DNA of 64,000 nt from Streptomyces musisoli (GTDB taxonomy: Bacteria > Actinomycetota > Actinomycetes > Streptomycetales > Streptomycetaceae). The stretch lies in the NCBI RefSeq assembly GCF_016741855.1, contig NZ_JAERRH010000011.1, forward strand, positions 124,001-188,000, given 5' to 3'. The notes under the pieces are model-generated. The model made no database searches, was not told where the DNA came from, and saw nothing but the letters and a program-made list of their open reading frames with translations. A program made the position numbers and the translations under genes. Positions 36,136-45,700 of the stretch are shown in pieces (position 1 is the stretch's first letter; each line of letters opens with the position of its first letter).

Positions 36136-36421
36136 GGGGCCTGGGGTCAGCCCGAGCAGTTCGGGACGGCGAGGTCGCTGCCCGCGCAGTTGGTGGGCGC
36201 GTTGCCCCTGACCCGGTCGCGCCGGCATGGGCGGCGACCGTCTCGAACGGGTGATCCCCTCGGACGGTGTAGCCGTTTCCATCCGACAGCCGACCCGGTG
36301 CGAGTCGAGCCGCCCTCCCACGGCGGCCGTACCGGGGGTCCGGCCATCACCGGTCACGGCGACGGCCCCGGGTCCCCCCGAAGGGGAGATCCCGGGGCCG
36401 TGTGCGGCGCGCCGGCCTGTC

Positions 36422-37006
36422 CTACGCGGCGACCCGTCCGCGCGCGAACACCTTCGCCGTCTGCGTCACCCGGCGGCCCAGGTGCTCGGCGGTGGCGATG
36501 TCGGCCTTGTGGACGCCCTCGGGGCCCTGGTCGCTGTTGCTCTGGGCGGCGGCGCCGGCGAAGAAGCCGAGGCGGTTCAGGTCGTTCTCGGAACCGGTGG
36601 TGCTGTTCCAGCCCGGGAGCAGGCCGAGGTTGACCCAGTGCATGCCGTGCTGGGCGGCGAGCGTCTGGAAGAACTGGAGGGTGTGCAGCTTGTCGCCGCT
36701 CTTGGACCCCGAGTTGGTGAAGCCGGCGGCCAGCTTGTCCTTCCAGTCCTGGCCGAACCAGCGCTTGGAGGTGGCCTCGGCGAAGACGTGGAAGGCGCCG
36801 GACGCGGTGCCCATGTAGGTGGGCGAGCCGAACACGATCGCGTCGGAGCGGTCCAGCGTCTCCCACTGCTCCTCGGTGATCTCGTCCACCTTGATCAGGT
36901 GAACCTCGGCACCCGCGTCGGCGGCACCGGCGCGGACGGCCTCGGCGATGACGGCGGTGTGGCCGTAGCCCGAGTGGTAGGCGATGGAAACGACGGGTGT
37001 GGTCAT
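36422..37006 (-). CDS. flavodoxin/WrbA-like NAD(P)H-quinone oxidoreductase
   Basis: A 194-residue FMN-binding flavodoxin-fold protein. The N-terminal phosphate loop is YHSGYGHTAVIAEAV, followed by FGSPTYMGTASGAFHVF and FTNSGSKSGDKLHTL, the WrbA/quinone reductase layout. It probably reduces quinones in two-electron steps and protects against redox-cycling compounds. The ATG at 37006 has GAGGAG at 5-base spacing. It is divergent from an HxlR regulator, with a 21-bp palindrome between them, so it is likely that regulator's target. Confidence 0.88.
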   Translation of the reverse strand: MTTPVVSIAYHSGYGHTAVIAEAVRAGAADAGAEVHLIKVDEITEEQWETLDRSDAIVFGSPTYMGTASGAFHVFAEATSKRWFGQDWKDKLAAGFTNSGSKSGDKLHTLQFFQTLAAQHGMHWVNLGLLPGWNSTTGSENDLNRLGFFAGAAAQSNSDQGPEGVHKADIATAEHLGRRVTQTAKVFARGRVAA

Positions 37007-37080
37007 GCGGACTCCTCGAAAGGGCAGCGAAAGCGGCAGCTCGGCCGTGTGGGCAGCTCAAAAGCGATAACCACAGGAAA

Positions 37081-37101
37081 GCACTAACTGACAGTTAGTG
37101 C
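37081..37101. promoter_or_regulatory. perfect 21-bp palindromic operator between flavodoxin and HxlR genes
   Basis: Arms GCACTAACTG and the exact complement around a single central A. It lies 75 bases before the flavodoxin ATG and 41 before the HxlR ATG. A further GTTAG half-site follows at about 37111. HxlR proteins bind such GTTAG-type dyads as dimers, so autoregulation and control of the flavodoxin gene are likely. Confidence 0.75.
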
Positions 37102-37141
37102 AACCTTCTGGTTAGCGCTGTACGGGCGTACCCTTGTTGCC

Positions 37142-37537
37142 ATGACCGTCAGCACCGATGACCACGACGACCTCGCGTACGACGTCTTCGCCAAGGCGTG
37201 CCCGTCCCGCGGCACGCTGGAGCACGTCACGGGCCGCTGGGGCGGGCTGACGCTCGGCGCGCTGTACGAGGGATCACTGCGCTTCAACGAGCTGCGCCGG
37301 CGCGTGGACGGGGTGAGCGAGAAGATGCTGTCCCAGACGCTGCACGCGCTGGAGCGCGACGGTCTGGTGCACCGCGAGGCCCAGCCGACGAACCCGCCCC
37401 GCGTGGACTACCGGTTGACGCCGCTGGGCCGGCAGGTCGCCGAGCGGCTGCTGGCGCTCATTCACTGCGTGGAGGGCGCGATGGACGACGTCCTCGCGGC
37501 CCGCACGCGTTACGACGAGACGCGCGGCGCCCTCTGA
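37142..37537 (+). CDS. HxlR-family transcriptional regulator
   Basis: A 131-residue winged-helix regulator. Cys20 in [13 protein letters not shown] is the conserved redox- or electrophile-sensing cysteine; the recognition region is [20 protein letters not shown], and the wing [19 protein letters not shown] is typical. HxlR/QorR/HypR-type proteins control reductase genes in response to quinones or thiol stress. The ATG at 37142 has no Shine-Dalgarno; TACCCT 7 bases upstream suggests a leaderless transcript. Its 3' end overlaps the convergent mutM gene by 28 bases. Confidence 0.9.
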   Translation: MTVSTDDHDDLAYDVFAKACPSRGTLEHVTGRWGGLTLGALYEGSLRFNELRRRVDGVSEKMLSQTLHALERDGLVHREAQPTNPPRVDYRLTPLGRQVAERLLALIHCVEGAMDDVLAARTRYDETRGAL

Positions 37538-38370
37538 CACTTCGGGCAGAAGTAGCTGGACCGGTTCATCCAGGGCCGGCGGCGCATGGGGGTGCCGCAG
37601 CGCTTGCACGGCAGGCCCTCGCGGCCGTACGCGTCCAGGGACCGGTCGAAGTAGCCGGACTCGCCGTTGACGTTGACGTACAGGCTGTCGAAGCTGGTGC
37701 CGCCCACGGCGAGGGCCGCGTTCATCACGTCCCGGACGTGGCCGAGCAGCTCCGCCGTCACCGGGCGGGTGAAGTTCGCGGTCGGGCGCTCGTAGTGGAC
37801 GCGGGCGCGCCACAGGGCCTCGTCCGCGTAGATGTTGCCGACCCCGCTGATCAGCGACTGGTCCAGCAGGGCCCGTTTGATGGTGGTCCGCTTGCGGCGC
37901 AGCGCCCGGTGGAAGTCGTCGTCGTCGAAGAGCGGGTCCAGCGGGTCCCGGGCGATGTGCGCGATGACGTCGGGCAGGCCGTCGGGGGTGTTGTCGTGCA
38001 ACGACAGTCCGCCGAAGGTGCGCTGGTCGACGAAGCGCAGCTCGGTGCCGAGCGAGTCGGCGAACCGGACGCGGATGCGCAGGTGCTTCTCGTCCGGGGC
38101 GTCCTGCGGCTGGACCAGCAGCTGGCCGCTCATGCCGAGGTGGGCCAGGACGGACTGGTTGGTCTCCTCCAGCGGCAGCCACAGATACTTGCCGCGCCGG
38201 CAGGGGGTGCCGATGTGGTGGCCCTTGAGACGGTGCGCGAAGTCGTCGGGCCCGGCGAGGTGCCGGCGCACGGCACGCGGGTGCAGCACCTCGGTCCCGG
38301 CGACGGTCCGGTGGGCGACCCAGCGCTCCAGGCCCCGCCGGACGACCTCGACCTCGGGCAACTCGGGCAT
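37510..38370 (-). CDS. mutM: formamidopyrimidine-DNA glycosylase
   Basis: Base-excision repair enzyme that removes 8-oxoguanine and formamidopyrimidines and then cleaves by beta/delta elimination. The N-terminus [17 protein letters not shown] supplies the catalytic Pro2 and Glu3. The conserved [16 protein letters not shown] and the C-terminal zinc finger CKRCGTPM...YFCPKCQR are present. Length 286 residues, usual for the family. It lies downstream of rnc in the same direction, beyond a strong hairpin. Its 3' end overlaps the HxlR gene. Confidence 0.96.
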   Translation of the reverse strand: MPELPEVEVVRRGLERWVAHRTVAGTEVLHPRAVRRHLAGPDDFAHRLKGHHIGTPCRRGKYLWLPLEETNQSVLAHLGMSGQLLVQPQDAPDEKHLRIRVRFADSLGTELRFVDQRTFGGLSLHDNTPDGLPDVIAHIARDPLDPLFDDDDFHRALRRKRTTIKRALLDQSLISGVGNIYADEALWRARVHYERPTANFTRPVTAELLGHVRDVMNAALAVGGTSFDSLYVNVNGESGYFDRSLDAYGREGLPCKRCGTPMRRRPWMNRSSYFCPKCQRAPRVSS

Positions 38371-38410
38371 CGGGACCCCCGTCAGAACCGTACGGACCGG
38401 TGGATGAGCC

Positions 38411-38449
38411 GAGCGCCCGCGCCGGCCGGGACGGCCGGGGCGGGCGCTC
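38411..38449 (-). terminator. terminator downstream of rnc
   Basis: Seventeen-bp stem with one G-G mismatch, 38411-38427 with 38433-38449, loop GGGAC. It begins 12 bases past the rnc stop and separates rnc from mutM. Confidence 0.8.
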
Positions 38450-38461
38450 GTGTGCTGCTTC

Positions 38462-39289
38462 TCAGGCGGTGGCGGACGACGCGTCGTCGTCCTTGGCCGC
38501 GGCCGCTGCGGCCTGAGCGACCGCTTTGGCCTCCTCGGCCGCCTTGGCGCGCTCGTCCGCCGCGGCCCGGATGGACCGCCATGCGGACTCGGCGGCCTGC
38601 TGCTCCGCCTCCTTCTTGCTGCGGCCGGTGCCGGTGCCGTACGAGACGCCTCCGACGCGGGCGGCAGCAGTGAAAGTCTTCTCGTGGTCGGGGCCGGTCT
38701 CCGTGACCAGGTACTCGGGCACGCCGAGTCCCTCGATCGCGGTCAGCTCCTGCAAGGACGTCTTCCAGTCCAGGCCGGCGCCGAGATTGGAGGACTTCTC
38801 GATCAGCGGGTCGAACAGGCGGTGCACCAGTTCGGAGGCCGCGTCGAGACCCTGGTCGAGATAGACCGCGCCGATCACCGCTTCGAGGGTGTCGGCGAGG
38901 ATGGATGCCTTGTCCCGGCCGCCCGTGCCCTCTTCACCCCGGCCGAGCCGGATGAAGGCGCCCAGGTCGAGCCCACGGCCGACCTCCGCCAGCGCACGCG
39001 AGTTGACCACCGCGGCCCGCAGCTTGGCCAGCTGGCCCTCGGGCAGGTCGGGGTGGGTGCGGTACAGCGTGTCCGTGACGACGAGACCCAGCACGGAGTC
39101 CCCGAGGAACTCCAGCCGCTCGTTCGTCGGCAGACCGCCGTTCTCGTACGCGTAGGAACGGTGGGTCAGCGCTCGCACCAGAAGGGCGGACTCGACCTGG
39201 TAGCCGAGCCGCCCTTCCAGAAGCGTGTGGGACGAGGCCTGGTTGTCCGCCTGGCCGTGCTTCTTCGCCGTGGACACAGTGCCTCTCAC
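38462..39289 (-). CDS. rnc: ribonuclease III
   Basis: Double-strand-specific endoribonuclease that processes rRNA precursors; in S. coelicolor the gene is absB and is needed for antibiotic production. The 275-residue product has the signature [16 protein letters not shown] with the catalytic Glu/Asp pair, the second metal-binding region [15 protein letters not shown], and a C-terminal double-stranded RNA-binding domain ([14 protein letters not shown] to [13 protein letters not shown]). An Ala/Lys-rich tail ends it. The GTG at 39289 ([12 protein letters not shown]) is used; a GTG four codons inside, with GAGAGG before it, is equally possible. It is the last gene of yceD-rpmF-rnc, 8 bases after rpmF. 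Confidence 0.96.
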   Translation of the reverse strand: MRGTVSTAKKHGQADNQASSHTLLEGRLGYQVESALLVRALTHRSYAYENGGLPTNERLEFLGDSVLGLVVTDTLYRTHPDLPEGQLAKLRAAVVNSRALAEVGRGLDLGAFIRLGRGEEGTGGRDKASILADTLEAVIGAVYLDQGLDAASELVHRLFDPLIEKSSNLGAGLDWKTSLQELTAIEGLGVPEYLVTETGPDHEKTFTAAARVGGVSYGTGTGRSKKEAEQQAAESAWRSIRAAADERAKAAEEAKAVAQAAAAAAKDDDASSATA

Positions 39290-39297
39290 CAGCCCGC

Positions 39298-39471
39298 TCA
39301 GACTTCGAGGACCTGGCGCTTGTTGTAGGTGCCGCAAGACGGGCACGCGATGTGCTGCTGCTTGGGCTCGTGGCAGCGCTCGCACGCAACCAGGGTGGGG
39401 ACCGCAGCCTTCCACTGCGACCGGCGGTGGCGCGTGTTGCTGCGCGACATCTTCCGCTTCGGAACAGCCAC
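39298..39471 (-). CDS. rpmF: 50S ribosomal protein L32, zinc-binding form
   Basis: A 57-residue protein beginning [20 protein letters not shown] with the zinc-binding pairs CERC and CPSC (C+ form). Streptomyces have Zur-controlled cysteine-free L32 paralogues elsewhere; this is the housekeeping copy. The GTG at 39471 follows CAGGAGAA with 6-base spacing. The yceD stop lies two bases upstream and rnc begins eight bases downstream. Confidence 0.97.
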   Translation of the reverse strand: MAVPKRKMSRSNTRHRRSQWKAAVPTLVACERCHEPKQQHIACPSCGTYNKRQVLEV

Positions 39472-39473
39472 GG

Positions 39474-40127
39474 CTACTTCTCCTGCTTCTCGTCGGCGCG
39501 TGCTGACTGAGGCGCGCCGCCGCTCATCTCGTCCTTCTCGCCGTCTTCGAGTGAACCGGCGAGTCCCTGCAAAGCCGCCCAACGGATGTCGACGGCGTCG
39601 TGGTGGTGGTCCGGGTCGTCCGCGAGCCGCACTCCGCACTCGGAGCACAGGCCCGGGCAGTCTTCCTGGCACACCGGCTGCATCGGCAGTGCGAGCACCA
39701 CCGCATCGCGCAGCAGAGGTTCGAGGTCGAACAGGCCGTCCTCGAGGAAGAACCTGTCCTCGTCGTCCTCGGCGTCGTCGCCCGGTTCCGCGATCACGCG
39801 GCCCCGGTCGTCGGCGTCAGGGTACGAGAACAGTTCCTGGAAGTCCGCTTCGAGCTCCAGCCCGACCGGCTCCAGACACCTTACGCACTCCCCCTCGGCC
39901 TGTGCACGGGCGGTGCCTGTGACGAGCACCCCTTCCATGACCGACTCGAGCCGGAGTTCGAGTTCCAGCGGGGCGCCTGTCGGCACTCCGATGACCCCCT
40001 GGATGCCGAGATCGGCGGGAGCGTCGATCGTGCGGGTCAGGCGCTGGAGCGCGCCAGGACGCCGGCCCAGCTCGTGCGTGTCGAACACGAGGGGGTTGCG
40101 GTGGTCGAGGCGGGCGTTGGAGGCCAT
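39474..40127 (-). CDS. YceD/DUF177 family protein
   Basis: A 217-residue protein of the YceD family encoded upstream of rpmF in most bacteria; in E. coli it is linked to 23S rRNA biogenesis. It begins [20 protein letters not shown] and carries Cys pairs in [20 protein letters not shown] and in [13 protein letters not shown], probably zinc ligands. An acidic insert ([10 protein letters not shown]) separates the halves. The ATG at 40127 was chosen by homology to the usual N-terminus; the Shine-Dalgarno is unclear. It is the first gene of the yceD-rpmF-rnc operon. Confidence 0.9.
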   Translation of the reverse strand: MASNARLDHRNPLVFDTHELGRRPGALQRLTRTIDAPADLGIQGVIGVPTGAPLELELRLESVMEGVLVTGTARAQAEGECVRCLEPVGLELEADFQELFSYPDADDRGRVIAEPGDDAEDDEDRFFLEDGLFDLEPLLRDAVVLALPMQPVCQEDCPGLCSECGVRLADDPDHHHDAVDIRWAALQGLAGSLEDGEKDEMSGGAPQSARADEKQEK

Positions 40128-40217
40128 TCCTGCTTTCGATCTGCGAACTCGAAGGGACACCGCCCGTAGGTGTTCCCGGGCAGCGGTGATCGCGGACATA
40201 CGCGCGACCGAAGAGCC

Positions 40218-40247
40218 AGGATACTGGACCTTTCGCTCAGCGCCCAA
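40218..40247 (-). promoter_or_regulatory. candidate promoter of yceD-rpmF-rnc
   Basis: On the minus strand TTGGGC (40242-40247), 18 bases, TATCCT (40218-40223). The start site would be about 85 bases upstream of the yceD ATG, past the stop of the DivIVA-like gene. Confidence 0.4.
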
Positions 40248-40259
40248 TCCGGTGCCCGG

Positions 40260-41408
40260 CTACAGGCCCCGCTCCTGCTCGTACGCCCTCAGCTGCTCCG
40301 CGCTGATCATGCTCGTGTCGAAGAGGCTGGTCTCGTCCAGGGCGTAGCCCTGCTGGGCCGGGAGCTGGTGCTGGGGCTGCTGCGGCTGGTGGGTCTGCTG
40401 GGGGTCGTAGGCGGCCTGCTGGACCTCGTAGCCCTGGAAGGGGGCACCTCCCGCCGGGGCGTAGCCGGAGGCGGGGGCGTAGGGGTCGGCCTGCTGGTAG
40501 CCGTACGGGTCCTGCTGCGGCGCGTACTCCGGCTGCTGCGGGAAGCCCGCGTACGGGTCCGGCTGCTGCTGGACGGGGGTGTCTGCCGCCGGGGCGTAGC
40601 CGTGGGTGGAGGAGTAGGCGGGCTGCGGCTCGTAGGAGGGTTCCGGCTGCTCCTGCTGCTCCGGCCGGCGCCCGGTCGCGCGGTCGCCGTCCGCGAGGGC
40701 GGCGAGGTCGGCGAGGTAGTCGGCGTCGCTGGAGTGCTGGTAGGTCGTGGTGTCGTCGGCGAGGGCGCCGAGGTCGTCGGTGGCGATCCGGCCGTGCAGC
40801 TTCTGCCGGCCGCGGCCGACGGCCTCCAGGGTCTTGGCGAGGACGGCCTCGAACGCGCCCAGCTTGACGTCGACGTACTGGTCGGCGTTGTGGCGCAGGG
40901 TCTCCGGGTCGTGGCTGCGCTCGGGGGCGTCCTCGTCCTCGTACCCGTTCTCGTCCAGGCCGGGGCCGGTGCCGAGGAGCTTCTCGCGGCCGCGGCCGAC
41001 CGAGCCGAGGGTCTTGGTGAGGACGACCTCGAAGTTGGCGAGCTTGGAGTCGACGTAGTCGTCGGCCTCGGCGCGGATCTCCTCGGCTTCCTGACGGGCC
41101 TCGGCGAGGATCCGGTCCGCCTCCGTCTGGGAGCGGCGGGCGATCTCGGTGTCGGAGATCAGCGAGCCGCGCTGGGCGTGCGCGCTCTCGATGATCCGCT
41201 CGGCCTCCTGCCGGGCCTGCTCGACCATCTGCTCACGGCCGCCGATCAGCTCCTGCGCCTGCGCGAGGGAGCCGGGCAGCGCCTGGCGGACCTCTTCGAG
41301 CATCGCGAGCAGCTCGGCGCGGTTGACCACGCACGATGCCGACATGGGCATGGACCGGGCCCCGGAGACCGTGGAGACGATCTCGTCGAGCTTCTTCTGC
41401 ACGTCCAC
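40260..41408 (-). CDS. DivIVA-like coiled-coil protein
   Basis: A 382-residue protein with an N-terminal helical region and two heptad-rich stretches (QMVEQARQEAERIIESAHAQ, ILAEARQEAEEIRAEADDYV), each followed by a similar block: VDSKLANFEVVLTKTLGSVG and VDVKLGAFEAVLAKTLEAVG, an internal duplication. The C-terminal third is Gln/Pro/Tyr-rich and disordered. Streptomyces homologues are annotated as DivIVA-like or as F0 subunit b-like cell-division-initiation proteins; the role is not established. The GTG at 41408 has only a weak ribosome binding site. It follows coaD on the same strand with a gap of 57 bases. Confidence 0.82.
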   Translation of the reverse strand: MDVQKKLDEIVSTVSGARSMPMSASCVVNRAELLAMLEEVRQALPGSLAQAQELIGGREQMVEQARQEAERIIESAHAQRGSLISDTEIARRSQTEADRILAEARQEAEEIRAEADDYVDSKLANFEVVLTKTLGSVGRGREKLLGTGPGLDENGYEDEDAPERSHDPETLRHNADQYVDVKLGAFEAVLAKTLEAVGRGRQKLHGRIATDDLGALADDTTTYQHSSDADYLADLAALADGDRATGRRPEQQEQPEPSYEPQPAYSSTHGYAPAADTPVQQQPDPYAGFPQQPEYAPQQDPYGYQQADPYAPASGYAPAGGAPFQGYEVQQAAYDPQQTHQPQQPQHQLPAQQGYALDETSLFDTSMISAEQLRAYEQERGL

Positions 41409-41465
41409 CTGTGCTCGCCACTCTCTACAGCCGGGTTGGAGACGGACGGGACGACTGTAGCCCCA

Positions 41466-41945
41466 TCAGTCCTTGCGCAGGCGCTCGTTCAGGGCCTCCA
41501 GGACCTGGGCGGGCACCAGGTGGGAGACGTCGCCGCCCCAGGCCGCGACCTCCTTGACGAGGGAGGAGGACAGGAAGCTGTAGGTGGGGTTCGTGGGCAC
41601 GAACAGCGTTTCGACGCCGGTGAGGCCGATGTTCATCTGGGCCATCTGGAGTTCGTAGTCGAAGTCGCTGACGGCGCGCAGGCCCTTGACGATGGCGGGG
41701 ATGTCGCGCTGCTTGCAGAAGTCGACGAGGAGGCCGTGGAACGCCTCCACGCGGACGTTGGCGTACTCGGAGGTGACCTCGCGGATCAGCTCGATCCGCT
41801 CCTCGATCTCGAACAGGCCCTTCTTGGACTTGTTGATCATCACCGCGACGTAGACCTCGTCGTAGAGACGGGAGGCCCGGGCGATGATGTCGAGGTGTCC
41901 GTTGGTGATCGGGTCGAACGACCCGGGACAGACGGCGCGGCGCAC
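41466..41945 (-). CDS. coaD: phosphopantetheine adenylyltransferase
   Basis: Catalyses the fourth step of coenzyme A synthesis, transfer of AMP to 4'-phosphopantetheine. The 159-residue product begins [20 protein letters not shown], with the nucleotidyltransferase TNGH motif, and ends with the [20 protein letters not shown] substrate loop. The GTG at 41945 is preceded by GAGGGA at 6-base spacing and gives the usual length. An in-frame ATG at 41975 overlaps the rsmD stop (ATGA) and would add ten residues; it is the alternative start. Confidence 0.96.
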   Translation of the reverse strand: MRRAVCPGSFDPITNGHLDIIARASRLYDEVYVAVMINKSKKGLFEIEERIELIREVTSEYANVRVEAFHGLLVDFCKQRDIPAIVKGLRAVSDFDYELQMAQMNIGLTGVETLFVPTNPTYSFLSSSLVKEVAAWGGDVSHLVPAQVLEALNERLRKD

Positions 41946-41971
41946 TTGTGATCCCTCGCTCTCCGGTCCGG

Positions 41972-42559
41972 TCATCGTGCGTCTTCGCACGTAGAGGCGG
42001 CGCGACCGTACCAAAACGTTCCCTCGCCGTAACGACGGGAGCGGATCGGCTCGAAGCCCTCGGGCCACCGGAATTCGCCACCTCTGGTGCTGCGCTCCAC
42101 GGTGACGAGGGCTTCGTCGGCGAGCCAGCGTTCCGAGCGGAGTGTGAGCAGGATCTCGCGAAGATCGTCGTCGGTGACGGCGTACGGGGGGTCGAGGAAG
42201 ACCAGGTCGTACGGCTCGGCGGGGGGTGCGGTTCTGATGACTTGTTCCGCTTTGCCCGCCCGCACCTCGGCGCCGGGCAGGCCCAGGTTCTTCACGTTCT
42301 CCCGGACGGTTTTCGCCGCGCGGGCGTCGGCCTCCACCAGGAGGGTGTGGCCCGCGCCCCGGGACAGGGCCTCCAGGCCCACGGCTCCGGATCCCGCGTA
42401 GAGGTCGAGGACCCGTTCGCCCTCCAGGGGGCCGCCGAGCAGGGACTGCCAGGTGGAGAAGAGACCTTCGCGCGCGCGGTCCGATGTCGGCCGGGTTCCG
42501 GTGCCGGGCGGTACTGAGAGGCGCCGTCCGCCTGCCCGGCCGGCGATCACGCGGGTCAT
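41972..42559 (-). CDS. rsmD: 16S rRNA (guanine-966-N2)-methyltransferase RsmD
   Basis: A 195-residue class I methyltransferase acting on G966 of 16S rRNA in the 30S subunit. It starts [19 protein letters not shown], with [13 protein letters not shown], motif [17 protein letters not shown] and motif IV FLDPPYA. The ATG at 42559 has GGAGAAGGA seven bases upstream. It is coupled or nearly so to coaD, the usual neighbour, and is separated from recG by a 14-bp hairpin. Confidence 0.95.
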   Translation of the reverse strand: MTRVIAGRAGGRRLSVPPGTGTRPTSDRAREGLFSTWQSLLGGPLEGERVLDLYAGSGAVGLEALSRGAGHTLLVEADARAAKTVRENVKNLGLPGAEVRAGKAEQVIRTAPPAEPYDLVFLDPPYAVTDDDLREILLTLRSERWLADEALVTVERSTRGGEFRWPEGFEPIRSRRYGEGTFWYGRAASTCEDAR

Positions 42560-42624
42560 CTCTGGGTCCTTCTCCGTGGGCGGCTTTACCCAGTCAGTCT
42601 GGCAGGCCCGCGGGGGTGGGCGCC

Positions 42625-42660
42625 CGGGCGCCGCGGGCGGGTCCCGGCCCGCGGCGCCCG
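42625..42660 (-). terminator. strong hairpin between recG and rsmD
   Basis: Fourteen-bp perfect stem CGGGCGCCGCGGGC (42625-42638) with 42647-42660, eight-base loop, 58 bases past the recG stop. A 22-bp direct repeat (42666-42687 and 42688-42709) lies between it and recG. Confidence 0.65.
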
Positions 42661-42717
42661 GTCGCGCCGTCCGCCGTGCCCGGGCGAGCCGTCCGCCGTG
42701 CCCGGGCGAGGTCCGCC

Positions 42718-45700
42718 TCAGCCCTTTTCCAGGTACTGCTCCCGTTCCTCGTCCACCAGGGCGTCCAGGGCCGTGCGCAGGCCGGGGAGCCGCTCCAGTT
42801 CCGGGTCGGCCGCGACGAGCGCCGCCGCCTCCTGGCGCGCCTCCGCGATGACCTCCTCGTCCTCGATGACCGCGAGGACCCGCAGGCTGGAGCGGGCGCC
42901 GGACTGGGCCTGGCCGAGGACGTCGCCCTCGCGGCGCTGTTCGAGGTCGATGCGGGAGAGTTCGAAGCCGTCGAGGGTGGAGGCGACGGCGTTCAGGCGC
43001 TGGCGGGCCGCGCTCGCCTCGGGCATCTCCGAGACCAGGAGGCACAGGCCGGGGGCGGAGCCGCGGCCGACCCGGCCCCGCAGCTGGTGCAGCTGGGAGA
43101 CGCCGAAGCGGTCGGCGTCCATGATGACCATGGCCGTGGCGTTGGGGACGTTGACGCCGACCTCGATGACGGTGGTGGCGACCAGGACGTCCGTCTCGCC
43201 GGCCGCGAAGCGGCGCATCACGGCGTCCTTGTCGTCGGGGTGCATTCGGCCGTGCAGGACTTCGACCTCGAGACCCTGGAGGGGGCCGCGGCCCAGCTGG
43301 CCGGCCACGTCGAGGACGGCCAGCGGCGGGCGCTTCTCCGCCTCGTCCTCGGGGGACTTCTTCCTGCCGGCCTTCTTGGGGTCGTCGTCCTCGTCGCCGA
43401 TGCGGGGGCAGACGACGTACGCCTGGTGGCCGGACTCCACCTCCTCGCGCACCCGTTCCCAGGCTCTGGCCAGGAAGTGGGGTTTGTCGGCGGCCGGGAC
43501 GACGTGGCTGGCGATCGGGGAGCGGCCCGCCGGGAGCTGGTCCAGGACGGAGGTCTCCAGGTCGCCGAAGACCGTCATGGCGACCGTGCGCGGGATGGGT
43601 GTCGCGGTCATGACGAGGAGGTGCGGGGGCTGCTTGCCCTTGCCGCGCAGGGCGTCGCGCTGTTCCACGCCGAAGCGGTGCTGTTCGTCGACCACGACCA
43701 GGCCGAGGTCGTGGAACTGGACCTTGTCCTCGATCAGGGCGTGGGTGCCGATGACGATGCCGGCCTCGCCGGTGGCCAGGTCCAGCAGGGCCTGGCGGCG
43801 GGCGGCCATGCCCATGGAGCCGGTGAGCAGGACGACCTTGGTGGAGTGCTCGGCCCCGCCGAGCATGCCTCCCTCAGCCAACTCGCCCATCATCTCGGTG
43901 ACGGAGCGGTGGTGCTGCTGGGCGAGGACCTCGGTGGGCGCGAGCATGGCCGCCTGACCGCCCGCGTCGACGACGGCGAGCATGGCGCGCAGGGCCACCA
44001 TCGTGTTGTGCGTCACCGCGAAGTGGTCGGTGACATAGGCACGGCTGGGGTGCGCGACGCTGATGCACTGGACCGGCTTGCGCCCCACGTACTCGACCGC
44101 CCGGATGCCACGCCGGAAAGTGTTGTACTTCGGCCGCGGGCCGACGCGCTCTGCCTTGCGGGTGAGCCTGAAGGGGGCGTACTCGTCCGGCAGCGCCACA
44201 GAGACGGTGAAGGCGGACTTCTTCCGCAGGATGCGCGCCCGGCCGCCCAGCGACCGCACAAGCCAGGCGACGTCCTCCGCCAGCCTCACCGAGGCCGAGC
44301 ACAGGGAAATGCTCATGCCGTTTGCGTCGACAGTGCCGTCGGTGTCCAAGAGGCCCTGCAGGAGAGCGAGACGGTTCTTGATCGATGTGTTCTTGAATTC
44401 TTCGGGGATGAACTTGCCGTGCGACGTCCGGCCCCACAGGCCCAGATCACGCAAGATCTGAATGACGGGATTGCGGGCTCCGCCCGACCGCTGTGTCAGC
44501 TGAATCGTGTAGTCACATCGGGAACCAGTTACCGGAACGAGCCGGCACTCAGGCCCCACAGAAGCTGCCACCGCGTCACGGATCTCTGTGTCGATGGTGG
44601 AAATCCGCAGGTTGTGCCTGAACGAACCGTCACCGAGCAGGAGCCCGAACAGATAGGGGTCGAGGGGAATTACGGAGTCGTCACCCAGGTCCACAGGAGT
44701 CGCCGCCGGGAGGTACCACTTCGACGATCCGTTGGCCTTGAACAGGTCGTGACGGATTTCCCGTGTGGTCATCACCTTGGGCGGCTGCCCGCGATGCCAG
44801 GCGCAACTCGTGCCGACGATCCAGAGGTGTTCGTCGTCGCATTCCACGGAACTGTCATCGGAAAGCACGATGCGCCACACATCTCGCTCGCCTTGCGGAA
44901 AGACTCCATCGATGAGGGCAATCTCTCCGGCGGGCACAACGACCTCGTCCCCCACCTGCATGTCACCCATCCGCCGAAAACCCGACGGTGTCAGCACGAG
45001 CGAGTCCAGCGGCTGCGCCTTGCCCGAACCGACCTCTCCCTGGAGCAGGCGGTGCATCGGGTGTGCGGTCGCCAGGTCGTCGAAGATCTCCCTGGACACC
45101 TTCTGCTGGCCCTCGGTGAGGGTGAAGGGCAGCCGGTCGTCGAAGGCCGTGAGGATGCCGTCGGGCTTCGGCCGGCGCGGGACGGCCGGGAGCAAGGTGT
45201 CGGCGTGCCGGCGCCGGGCCAGGGCGACCTGGAGGACGAAGGCCTCGTCCCACTTCAGCCGGGCGCGGGCGTCGGCGATGTCGGCCTTGGTGTGCGGCCG
45301 GTGGATCTTGTGCAGGGCCTCGGGCAGGGGGACCAGCCCGCGGCCCGAGCGGAGGGAGTCGGGGAGGGGGTCGAGGGCCTCCTGGGCGCTGGGGAGCACC
45401 GTCTGGACCGCCTTGCCGATCTTCCAGGACTCCAGCTTGGCCGTGGCGGGGTAGATGGGGATCAGGGCACCGGCCCAGGTCTCGACCGCTTCGGCACTGT
45501 CACCTTGCAGCAACTCGTAAGCGGGGTGGGCGAGTTGGAGGCGCCGGTTGAAGACGGAGACCTTGCCGGCGAACATCGCGCGGGTGCCCGGCAGCAGCTC
45601 CTTGTGGGGTTTGTGGACGCCGTTGCCGAAGAAGACGAGCTGGAGCCGGCCGCTGCCGTCGGTGATGGTGACTTCCAGGCGCTGGCCCTTGCCGCGCGGT

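Larger units (their letters stand above)
35606..36421. other. repeat-bearing region between the membrane protein and flavodoxin genes
   Basis: More than 800 bases with no family-recognisable gene. It contains a candidate 40-codon Cys-rich frame (35748-35870), a 12-bp hairpin (35876-35908), seven 17-bp tandem repeats (36017-36135) and a stretch near 36147-36230 whose codon use on the minus strand looks coding for 20 codons (ending RGNAPTNC...VPNCSG) but has no start. Confidence 0.55.

Noticed and set aside
44005-45018. Frameshift or pseudogene explanation for the long recG frame
   Set aside because: The frame is continuous, both extein halves match RecG up to the exact P-loop junction, and the insert has ordered intein and endonuclease motifs.
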